Origin: Pampus argenteus
Taxonomy: Eukaryota > Chordata > Actinopteri > Scombriformes > Stromateidae
Direction: 5' to 3'
NCBI GenBank assembly: GCA_036937835.1
Contig: CM072879.1
Location: forward strand, 6,256,501 to 6,320,500
DNA: 64,000 bases
Shown: piece by piece, positions 45,836 through 56,453 of the stretch
Layout of the letters: each line of letters starts with the position of its first letter
Numbering within the stretch: position 1 is the first letter of the stretch
Notes under the pieces: generated by a model
The model's input: the letters and a program-made list of their open reading frames with translations, nothing else
Database searches by the model: none
What the model was told of the DNA's origin: nothing
Translations under genes and position numbers: made by a program

Positions 45836-47744
45836 TGGTTAAAAAGTATGTCCTATCGTCTTTTTCTTACCACTTTTCCTTGATCTTGGTGGAAAATGTC
45901 ACAAGTTCAAGGGGATATATGAAGACTAACTAATTACACTTACGCTGGGCTATGTAATTATGCAACAGTGGGTCTGCAGTAAGGATTTGTGGATCGGAAG
46001 TATCTCTTTTCCTTTGGTAAAGGGTGGTCAAGTGTCCCCTATGCTAAAGGAGATTAGACAGGAAGCACTAAAGCACATCTAGAGAATTCAACCAGCTCTT
46101 ATCATGGCTGCCACTTAGATCCTCCTGGGTCATTTTACGCAGTTAGGAACCTTCCTAAGCAGAAAAAGACTACTCGACCATTGAAAATGGTAGTCCACAA
46201 ACCAGTCTATGTATTTGATCCATTTTTATTACTAAAATACTAATTTTTGCAGCTAAATTAAAGTTCCTTTGCATCTCACTGTCCTCCTCAGCGTATGAAG
46301 TTTCTTTTACTTCTTTTTGCAAAACATCTGCTGAAGACTACAGCATGTCAAAAATGAACTTTACGCTCAGATATATTTGATTTATGCAAATATGTTTTAC
46401 GCAGACATAAACAGGCACATGAACCATGTCAAAATTGTACCATTGTCTCCCAATGATACTGTTTACAGAAAACATATCTGCAACAGCACTCCAAAGTAGA
46501 AAAGGATTTGAAGGATAGGACAGTTCAGAATAGCATGTAATGAGCTTTACATATTAATTGGTTAAATCCAGCAACAGTGCGTCTGCACATTTAACTTCCC
46601 CATCAGGTTTCTTCTTGTGGCTCTCACAGTAACTCTGGACATTTCTTCACTTCATTTGAATGATTCTTAGTTGTTTTGACATCATGTGTGTTTTCAACTA
46701 GACAAAATATGATGTGATGTATTTAGCTTCTTCTTTTAAGTCTCTTCTGTGTCACTGCACTGCTTACCTTTGCTGTTAATGTCAGCCACAGACCAGATCT
46801 TAATCTTCCATATTATTTGTTTTGGCACCACTGTGACTTTAAACACATTTTTACACACTATTGTGTATATATAACACAGGCTACAGTGTTTGCATGTCTT
46901 CGCCGCAGAACTGCTTTAACTAGTGGTTATTAGACTGGTCAGTGCTGACCAGAAGGCCCAGAGCTCTTTGTAGAGGCCGTTCTTTACACTCATGATCTGT
47001 GATGCCTTCAAAATCTTGGAAGGACGACGATTATCACATTCAATACATACACAGTGCTGATTTGCATTGTTTGGTTGGCCTTGTAACCAGGTCGTAAACT
47101 CAGCCGCTCTGTCAGCATAGAATTCTTTGTCCTCTATTGACCACTTCCAACTATTAATATCATCATAAAGACTTATCTATATAGTACCATCACTTGTTAC
47201 TGTTGTGCACAAAAGTCAGAAGCCTTTGGTTGTCGTTGTCATTGTCAGCGGTGGCCAGGTTAGTGAACCTCTCTGAGCTCCAGTCCAGGTCATTGTCATG
47301 TTCACATAGTGAAGTAGTAGACTGACAAGCCCTGACAAGACAAATTAGACATTAGCTTTTTTTATTCAAGAAATATAGCAGATCGATAATTCATCAGTCT
47401 GTATTCATCAAACCTCTAAAAATGACATTTAAGATTTATCATGCAACTTAGTCCTACTCACAGGGAAGTGTAAGACATTTTTAACCTTAAAAAGGGTTAA
47501 TTAGTACCACAATGTAAAGTGCTGACAATGAAGATGATTGGAAAGTGATTGCAAGCAAAATCACTGCCAGATTTATTCTTACTTGTAATACTACTGAATT
47601 AAAAAAAAGAAAAAAAAAGTGGTCTAACATCCTATCAAAGATTCATGTGGAGATAATGCACATTTGATTGCAGCAGTGAGCGAACCCTACAGCAACTACC
47701 CAATTCTGAATGATAAATGTTGATCCAGATTAGATCACTCCCTG
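45836..47744. other. Gene-free interval
   Basis: AT-rich unique sequence with no long open frame on either strand and no repeat recognised except the small family D remnant near 46,190. Confidence 0.55.
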
Positions 47745-47822
47745 TACAGATTGTAAAGCTCTCTGAGACAAATCTATTTTGTGATTTTGGGCTATATAAA
47801 TAAAATTTGATTTGATTTGATT
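47745..47822 (+). mobile_element. LINE-type 3' tail fragment
   Basis: TTTTGTGATTTTGGGCTATA, then AATAAAA, ends in (TTTGA)3. This matches the 3' end of a fish LINE with a pentamer tail, and a diverged relative is at 55,963-56,020. No coding part is present. Confidence 0.65.
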
Positions 47823-47882
47823 AGGTATTGTTCATCGTGACCAATAATGTATTGTACAGCCACTTCAAAACATGTGTTAGAA

Positions 47883-48059
47883 CAGTGGTTCACACTTTTG
47901 TTTGGCTTGTGACACCTTAAAACAAAGCAATACACGTCCACGTGAGTCATTATTTTTTCTTCCGTTTTTAGTGCACTAGAAAATAAATTCTGGTTTGTGC
48001 CCTGTTAACCATCTTGAGACCCTTTGTGGGGGTCCTGACCCCCAGATTGGGAACCACTG
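47883..48059. mobile_element. hAT-like MITE (177 bp)
   Basis: Ends are CAGTGGTTCACACTTTT and, inverted, CAGTGGTTCCCAATCTG, matching the CAGTGGTTC termini common in hAT-type elements. The 8-bp flanks are TGTTAGAA and TTTTACCA (5 of 8 identical), an eroded target duplication. There is no transposase. A GACCCTTTGTGGGGGTCCTG block lies near its right end. Confidence 0.65.
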
Positions 48060-49803
48060 TTTTACCAGACGTGTGCTTAACTTTGACTCTGTACTGTAGT
48101 TCCTGAAAAGCTATTCTTGACCAACCTAAGAGACCTCTCGAGATTTCAAATAAATTTGACAAATAACCTAATAAACAGTACAAGTATTTTGCATTTCATC
48201 TTTTACTTAAGCCCAAATTTTTACTTTTACCAGTAACTATGGACTAAAACATTGCAACTCTAGGTAGGTATTTTTCTCTAATCACAACCTATCACATCAT
48301 CACCTGAAATGAGTGTCAAGGTCTCCAAATTTCTTTTTTATATTCATAAATCCCTTTGTGTGCATGCATCTCTCAACGTTTGCCCTTTTATTTGTGTAAA
48401 TTGTAAGTACAGAGGGGAAAAAAATGCAACCAAACCTAAGGACCCAAATGACATCAGTATGTCATGCAGTTATTAGTATTTCTGACCTCAGAGCAGTAAG
48501 ATGACAAGCAGTGCTTCTTCCATTCTTGGCTTCCTTTCGCTTTATAATGGATATTATTACCATCATTATTAAAATTGCCATATCTGTCATGATGGTTATA
48601 ATTATCACCCACATAAACATCTTTATCACCGTCATTATCCAATATTAGATTGAATTACCAGTTTTGTACGGTGAAGATGTTTGCAATAAGTAAATAGTAA
48701 ATCTATTATTATTATTTAAATATATATGTATTATTTGATTTTTTTGGTTTTGCGTTTGTCAATTCTGACCAATTTATATTATAATCTAAAAAAAGAACTG
48801 GATATCTTAATCACTTATAGAACTTCTGGGACTGACGGTGATATTGTACATTAGAGTCGAGTATTATCTGCATATAAAGAGACTGAACGCTTCGTATTTG
48901 TAATAGTGACAACTTTCGGATTTCGTCAGATAATTTGTGCTATAAAGCAGGAGAAAGAGAGCAGCCTCGTTAACAAGAAGCAAAACCCCCCAAAAAGAAA
49001 ATGATCTGTTGACTCTTGACTCTCTTGTCCTCATGCAGTCACAAAGTGTGAGTGTGAGCTACTCTTAAAGGTCATGCTGTTCCTTGAGGCCTGTATTGCA
49101 GCTACTGGGACCTTTCTAATGTAATACTAAGTGAATTACACAATAAAGAGGGGAAAGGGGAAAAAGGCCAACTGACACATTGTAATAGTTAAGTGCTGAA
49201 TGGTGTGCAGGGTTTACAGTCTTTTAAATATAGGTGAGTAAATTAATTAAAAATAAGTGTATAAATAAAAACATTTGCTATGAAAAGACTGGTGCATGGA
49301 ACAGCACTGAAAGAAAAGGGTATAAATTAATTAAATCAAATTAACTGAAAGTTACTGACTACTTAGTCAAATTTCATTTCAGATGCAAACGGATATGCAA
49401 GTGCAGTCACGCATGATCAAGCTAGTAAAACAACAAATTAACATAATTTGAGGGTTTTGTACTTATTAATATTTGGCTTGAATCAAGCCAAGACAGAGAA
49501 ATCAAATAAACACACACACACACACACACATGCGTGTGCACACATACATGCAAACAAACAAAGACAAATTCCCTGAAGACACCGAGGGCAAGCATGCAGG
49601 CAGGAATAAATCAGAGCTCCAGCCAGGCAGATGAGGTGTATTTCACACTCAAGGAGTGGCCTACTCTGAGCAGCACCAGGGATCATTAATCTCTATAGGA
49701 GACAAGCCCTCTGGACTGGAGCTGGCACAGGTAGACCAAAGCCGGCTGGGCTCGGGCCACAGGCCTACAACACTAATGGTCTTATTGTGCTATCAGTTGT
49801 CAG
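48060..49803. other. Gene-free interval
   Basis: AT-rich unique sequence with a CA tract at 49,510-49,530. No exon is supported. Confidence 0.55.
49510..49530. repeat. (CA)n microsatellite
   Basis: Short uninterrupted CA tract. Confidence 0.9.
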
Positions 49804-49972
49804 ATGGTACAGACCCGTTGTTGTTGACCTAGATGGCGGCATATCCCAGCCAAGAGCAACAGCAGCAGTGTCTGAGCTGGACTGTCTCTGGTTGGATCCG
49901 GACATGGAGATAAGACAGTCAGGGCAAACTGCAGCACTGCTGCCCAAAAGCTGTGATGAGCTCATCATTTAA
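49804..49972 (+). other. Weak candidate terminal exon
   Basis: Follows an acceptor-like GCTATCAGTTGTCAG ending at 49,803 and stays open to TAA at 49,970-49,972. The frame includes WYRPVVVDLDGGISQPRA and ELDCLWLDPDMEIRQSG, a plausible globular composition. No family is recognised, and the opposite strand is also open. Could be chance. Confidence 0.18.
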
Positions 49973-51998
49973 AGGAAGTCACATCTATTATTTAATAGTC
50001 ATTATTCATTTAAAAAGTAATTTCTGGATTTCACTTATTATTTCTCTGAAGCAGTAAACTCCAAAGTTGCCAACTTAATTCTCTTTTCACTTTAAGATAA
50101 CTTAAGTGCCCGTGTGCTCAATGTGGAAACCAATAACATTGATGTGTAAGGCTCTGGATCAGTGAAATCAGCTTAATGGGAACACTATCTACTTTCAGAG
50201 AGTGAACCTGACTGTCTTTTCTAACTCTTAGCTCATTAAGGTTGAGCTATCTAATGGCAGGTGTGTGTCATATGAAAGGAAATGACGATGTAACTGAATT
50301 AAACATCCATAGTAAAAAAAACGAAAAAATAAAGTTAAAAGAGAACCACACCAGATGATACAAGAAAAAAAACCAGAAAATAATAGCTACTAAAATTATA
50401 ACTCAATTTATTTATTTATATATTTTCAACTTCAGTCTGTACCTTTGTTGCAAATGGTAATACGATTAGATTTAAACTTAACTCAGAAAATTCAGCAGCA
50501 GTTGACTGATCATTCATTCAGCATAATGCCTATGTTAAACTGTTTAACTGTAATTGGCTTCTGCATGAAATGAAATGGCAAGGAAAATTATGATGGCAGG
50601 TTGAGCCTGGCAAATTACTTCTCCCACCCCGCCACCAAAAAAATAAAAAAAATAAAATCACATTTGGCCTGTCATCAGATGCTGTTGAATATAGAACTGC
50701 AGGTAGATATCGGCACACTCACTACAGCTCCAGGTGTGTTTATTCAGCGACAGATGCCAGAGGAGCTTTCTAGACACAACTGGAGCAGAAACAACTCAAG
50801 AGTTCCTCAGAGCGAGAAATAAAAACTGTAAATCAGCTTGGTTTCAATCAGATGACATTGTTGATCAGTTGTTCATCATGCTAAATATGTAGTATCACTA
50901 GGGTTTGTGGACAGTTGTTCATTTGTTCGCTTTTTACAGTGAACGAGTTTACAAAAGGAAAAAGGAAAATTTAATTTGATTCTGTGATCGTGGTAAATAA
51001 ACACCCCTACAGATGGTATCTTCCTTTTTATACCAACACTGTCTCTTTATGACCATTTCCTATATTTGGCTTGTGCTTGTATGGTAGTACATATTATTTT
51101 AGCCAACAGGGAAGATTTCTTTCCGTTCCGATATCGTCACAGCATTCGTTGTTTTGGGGAGGGGGTGTGATGTATATGAATTAATTCTACTGGGCCTTGT
51201 TGTTTGCTCTCAAGGTTGATGCCTGTTTGTTCGAACTACATACACAAATGTGAGTATGAAATAATCAAGACTAACAGGTCGAATAACAAAGACACAACAG
51301 TAAGTGAAAACCGGAGAGGGCTTCAGTACAGACTGGGTGAGTGGCACTTAGCAGTAATGATGGGAGAGTGATGGTGGGGAGAAAGATCTTATTCTTTTGG
51401 GTGACAATAGTGTAATCATACTAATGCTCCCCGCAGGCAGATATACAGTACAAACACAATATTGTACAAAGACCTAGAGATGCTTAAATCTCAGCCTCTT
51501 ATTTTGGTGAAGTGTCTTTTATGATCAAGGGTAAGTGGAACATTGTCTTTACATGTGTTATTTATGAGCTGACATGATAATCTATAGCAAAAACTACTGA
51601 CAGGACCCTTATCTTGTTAATCCTTTACCTAAACGTTTGAGCCTTATGTGTAGTGTGCATTTGAAAGAGGGTGTGGTAGCCTATATGTGTGTATGTGCGT
51701 AAGTGATGAATGGTGACTCACAGAGTTCAGCCAGTGTAATACGGTTACCAAGCCCCTTAACAGCTCTCAGACAGGATGGAAAAATATCACAGAATGAAAA
51801 TGTTCCCTGCTTTCATTAATAAAAACTACAGCAAAGAGAGTTTCTATGAGCACATGTGATGTTCATCGAGGTATAATTTACACCAGCCCCGAGGAGATAT
51901 GTACGATACTGCCACACCAATATGCCCATTCTCTCCTACGCTCCCCCTCCCGCTTCACTCTCCTTCTTCTTCCTCCACCCCTCCTCCTTCCATCGCAG
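49973..51998. other. Gene-free interval
   Basis: AT-rich unique sequence without a recognised repeat or coding signal. The last 50 bp form a long pyrimidine tract preceding the candidate exon at 51,999. Confidence 0.55.
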
Positions 51999-52157
51999 CA
52001 AACAGATGGAGGTGTCAGTGGATTTCCACCTAAACACAAGCCAGGGCGGAGCCACCGGGCTCATTTGCATGTTCTGGAGCGAGGAGTTGTCTGTTTGGGT
52101 CACAGAGGTTTCTCTGCTGACCCAGCTGCATGCTCTGTCTGCACAATGAGGTCAAGG
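51999..52157 (+). other. Candidate internal exon (159 bp), gene unknown
   Basis: Preceded by an unusually long pyrimidine tract ending TTCCATCGCAG and followed by AAGG|GTAGGT, a near-consensus donor. Its length is exactly 53 codons, and the phase-0 frame (QTDGGVSGFPPKHKPG... to CTMRSR) is open throughout. Another frame (including GLICMFWSEELSVWVTEV) is open until a stop 16-18 bp before the donor. Composition is GC-richer than the flanks. It might be a coding exon or a non-coding RNA exon. No family is recognised. Confidence 0.28.
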
Positions 52158-52734
52158 GTAGGTCAGCGGTGACAGGGACGGAGGCTCCGTGCTGCCTTTC
52201 TATTACTGCAACCTCAATGCACCTTTTGTCCTTGGTCTTCTCGTCTAACACTGTTAAAAATAAAGCGCTGTTTTTAGCTTGAAGCAACACTTCACCTCTT
52301 CTGTCCTTATTTATTCAGCCTGCAGTGCTGCTACAGAATTTGTAATTTCCAGAATTTATGCAGACGTCTGATGTAAACAGGACTGATTGTTAATTGAGAT
52401 CAGTGAATGGTATGGATTTTGCTCACCTGATACTGGCTAATTATAGAGGGCATTTATGTGATGTCACCATTGGCTGTCACTTCCCTACTAGGTGGCAAAT
52501 GTGCAAACGTTAGCATCTGTCACTGTGGATTTGCTTGGAGTGGCGAAAAAACATGGTGAAACACTGCTGAAACAGTTCTTTACAAAAAGTTTTATACAAA
52601 AGACAAAGAAAATGTAAGAGAAACAATATATATAATATAACAATATAAATAATATATAAGAATATCTTTTATTTTGATAAGGCTGGCAAATGCTTTTTTT
52701 TAGGAAATACAGAACTGGAGCTGGAACGTTATCA
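52158..52734. other. Gene-free interval
   Basis: Unique sequence, AT-rich after 52,600. Nothing recognised. Confidence 0.5.
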
Positions 52735-52990
52735 GCCTAGCTAGCCTAGCATAGCTAACAGTGCGTAAGTCCCTTTAAACCTCCCTTTTTACATTTTTGT
52801 TTGTGTACAACGTGAATAAACAATATATTACATGCTAATTAGTGAGCATTAGAGGTGTTGATATTGGAGACAGCTAGCTGTTTCCCCCTGCTTCCAGTCT
52901 TTAAGCTAAGCTAATTGCCCCTCGGCTCCAGCTCCATGCTCTCCTCCTTTAACTCTCTTTGAGAAAGTGACTAAGTGTATTTTCTAAAAC
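52735..52990 (-). repeat. Dispersed teleost-type repeat (family B), copy
   Basis: Contains AGCTAGCTGTTTCCCCCTGC, TCCAGTCTTTAAGCTAAGC, then TTTAACTCTCTTTGAGAAAG and TGTATTTTCTAAAACTATTT. I know this ordered set as a common teleost repeat, and the blocks recur at 21.5-21.85 kb. Non-coding. Confidence 0.6.
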
Positions 52991-54559
52991 TATTTAACTA
53001 CTTTTTCTTTTTAAATAACTGCCTGTAGGCTTTGACTGGTGTGGTGTTGCTTCCCCAGTTATCTGTGACATGCACGGTATGCGCATTAGGAACCTCAATT
53101 TCTGTCCACTTTTAAATGTCACCACACAACAGACTGTCTGGAACAGATCATTGTTGATTTTAGTGCCCTTTACTTTTTCTTTTTTTTTTTTTTTGTTAAA
53201 TGTTTTATTAAAAGGAAAGATGTTTCTTCTCTTCCTGGAATCACAGCTCTTTAATGCAACCGTAGCATTTAGTGATGATGAGGAAAGCATCACTTTAAAA
53301 TCTACGTTAATGCATTCCCTCTAAACTAATTACTGATTAATTGTACCTTAAAGCAATAGCCAACCTTTTAACTTGAAGACATAAGGTAAAAAAAAAAACG
53401 TTTACTGCCAAAATGTTAAACACATCAGAATCCACCTACGTAATTTAATACTCGCGGTGAAGTACCAGTACCAGCTTAGCTGTGAGATGCTGCTGCTGCT
53501 GTCTGACTGAAAACACCCTGGAGATAAAAAGAGGTGGAGGCAAAGACATCCTCTCACAAAAAGGGTCAAGCAAGTAGACGTGTGCCTCCAGCGCTCATGT
53601 GGGACTGCTGTTCTGTCTCTGCTTAAGATTATCCCAGATTGTAGACTGAGGGGGTGGATTTGTAAAAGTGTTTTATTAATTTTAGTTATTTAACACGTTA
53701 TCTGGATTTGCTCTTGGATCTTCAGGGCCATAGTTGTTCACAGCTACTGTCTGCTGATATTGTCAGATGTCTCCTCTCTCATCTCTACCTTACAGTCCTC
53801 CTCCTCCTCCTCTTCCTCCTCCTGCTGTCTTTTTTTCTTCCTCTGGATCTATGCATTTGTCCCATTGATTAAACAAACAGAACAGATCTCATTCATCCGC
53901 CTCCTCCTCAAGCTATTCCTCCTTCTTGTTTTTTGCCTTTCCAGGAGATAAATTTATGTATGTGAGACTGTGTTGCCTTTTTTTTTTTTTTTTTTTTGTT
54001 TAGAAGAAGAAAAAAACTTTTCCTTAACTTTGCCAGTGGTATCTTCTAAAAATATCCAGGAAACTGAGCAAAATAAGTTAATGTTGTAAATCTTATTTTT
54101 TTGCTGCAGTGGTTGAAACTCATACTCTCTTACTCTTTAATAAATAATAAAGTTTATTTATTATTCCTATAATGCTTTTGCTAGCTTGAGCTGCACAAAC
54201 ACTTCTGTATAAAATTAATTCCCAAAATGTTTTGTTCAATCAGTGTACTGGAAAAGGTTTACATGTTTCCTTAACGTACACGTTTTACTCAACAGTGTTA
54301 AAGGGTAATGTCCACAATTTTTCAAGTCTGTCTTAAATAAAATAGTCAGATATGAACACTGAATGAGGTTTTAAGTCATAAGTGGATATCTTCTGTTTCC
54401 ATGGACAGTGTTGAGTGACTGTTGTGGTGGAAGGATCATAACAAGTAGAGACACTTTCACATTTGAAATATATCTATTAATTTGACAAATGTGTTTAAAC
54501 CTAGTGAGCTTGTTATCAAGCAGTTGTTAATTTATACTTCCAGCAGATGCAATGTGGAA
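52991..54559. other. Gene-free interval
   Basis: Contains a CTC-rich tract near 53,798-53,830 and a poly-T run near 53,978-53,998. No gene recognised. Confidence 0.55.
53978..53998. repeat. Poly-T run
   Basis: About 21 T residues, possibly the tail of a minus-strand retroposon whose body I cannot recognise. Confidence 0.75.
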
Positions 54560-54880
54560 TCCTGTTTCTGACCACCTCCTTTTACTGTTCTTTGTCTCCA
54601 CCGTCTCCTGAGGAAAATGCTGATGCTCCACTATGTTCACTAGCTAACATTATGAGCATTTCAGTGTCGGGCATTAAGTGTACACTGGGTTTTTGGTAAA
54701 GTGGGTAGTGGTAAATTGTGGACCGCAAAATCAAAACAATGAGGTATAAATCCTGTGTATCTGAGGAGGAGAGCAGAATCTGGTGATAATTCTTTGTGGA
54801 TTTGCACTATGAGCTCATTACACACAGTCATCTGATCCATTGTTAATATAAAAATATTGATCAGTGCAGCTTTAATGCCC
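54560..54880 (+). repeat. Dispersed teleost-type repeat (family A), copy 4
   Basis: TCTCCACCGTCTCCTGAGGAAA, GCTCCACTATGTTCACTAGC, CACACAGTCATCTGATCC and GTTAATATAAAAATATTGAT followed by GCAGCTTTAA. It matches copies 1 and 2 in the same order. The end near 54,875 looks like the family's 3' border. Confidence 0.6.
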
Positions 54881-55962
54881 CTTTCTGTAGAATGTTTATT
54901 CCAGCATTTGTTAAAATGGTAAATAGACTTTGTTTATGTTGTGCTTTCATCCAAAGTTCACTCACATACGCACACTCGTTTGTAATTATCAGTATATACA
55001 TTAACATCTTGAGATATTGTCCATATCACTTGTTTAGAAGTAAAGCTAAAATGAAGCAGCGGATGGTACCCATGATCAGTTTTATTTTTAACTCGCAGCT
55101 CTCTTTTGTTTCTTCCCCACCTTGTCTCACCCTTCATCATATTATACAGACCTATGAATATATTCCCTTACTTTTTGCCACTCAGTGTTAACATATGGAG
55201 ATTTCCAGTTTTGTGAGCGTCAAGTATCTCAGAAAAAACTGTGTGATGTTCAGCTGATGAGACAGATGGTTCATTAGAAAGTCACAAGTATCCCGCTAAG
55301 TCTTCCACTCAGTTCAGGAACAGACCTCAGTGGCAGAGAGTTTGATGAGGGTGTGTGTGTGTGTCTGTGTGTGTGTGTGTGTGTGTGCCACTGCCATAAC
55401 AGCAGCTTGATCTGAGATGTGAGTAGATTATAGTGGGCAGACATCAGATGTTTAAGTAAAGTTCACATTTGCCTGGTGTTGGTTGCAAAGTCACAGGCCT
55501 TTTTATGGAAAGTTTATTGTCTATAATATCTGATATCTTATCAAATTCTTTGTTTGATCGTATGTTTGCTTGAGTCTCCTTCTCGATTCTCCCTCCTCTT
55601 CCTCTTTAATTAGTTTTATTTCTGTGACTTTATCCACATCTTATGTTTTTTTTCCCCCCCTCCATCTGGACAACTATCAAGTTGTAGTTTCCATGGCAAC
55701 GTATTTCTCTTCAGCGACTTCGCAGAGCATTTCATCTGGCTATAGCTTATATTCTTGTCATTTTCTTCAACCTTGGAAAACCCACTTATACTCAGGTTAA
55801 CATGTTTATTAATTCGCCCTCTATGTGGATGATATACTTGAGTTGTGCCTCTTGTGTGGATAAAGAGGTGACCCTGTGTGTTATTCTTCATATACTGTAT
55901 TTAACTGAAGTTCTCTTTTATTTTCAACTGTAGTGTATTTTTACTATGGTGATCTCTGTCTA
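54881..55962. other. Gene-free interval
   Basis: Unique sequence with an imperfect TG tract at 55,351-55,388. No gene recognised. Confidence 0.55.
55351..55388. repeat. (TG)n microsatellite with one CTG interruption
   Basis: TG tract of about 38 bp interrupted by TCTG. Confidence 0.95.
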
Positions 55963-56020
55963 TTCTAGAGGTTATTTTGTGATTTGGGGCTATAAATAAA
56001 ATTGAATAGAACTGATTTGA
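55963..56020 (+). mobile_element. LINE-type 3' tail fragment, diverged
   Basis: GGTTATTTTGTGATTTGGGG, then CTATAAATAAAATTGAATAG ending near CTGATTTGA. It corresponds to the tail at 47,745-47,822 but is more diverged. Confidence 0.55.
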
Positions 56021-56416
56021 CAAATTTCCAAGTCGTGTTAGTAGTTTCTGTCAAAGTAGTTCACGTCAGAAAAACTTTTATGTCACAATTCCATTATTTT
56101 TAAAAATGCAGTTGGTTGAAAATTGAGTTTCAACCGTTTTTAAGTCAATCACACTCAACCACCTGTCAGTAATAACCTACCAGTCAGTTTATAAGGAAGC
56201 ATGGTGCTGGTACCTGAACCTTTTCATGCCTTTTATTCCAGTGGGCTGTTGTTCATTCACGGCAACAGAGACACTCAATCACATGTTATCAGAGGTTCAT
56301 GTACACAGATTAACCTCACCGGTGTGGAGCCAACAGCCAGGTATTTCTGTAATGTCAAACGCAGCCCAATGAATATATCATGTCATGTCAAACAGGCAGT
56401 GAGGGAGTGAAAATGT

Positions 56417-56453
<37 letters not shown>

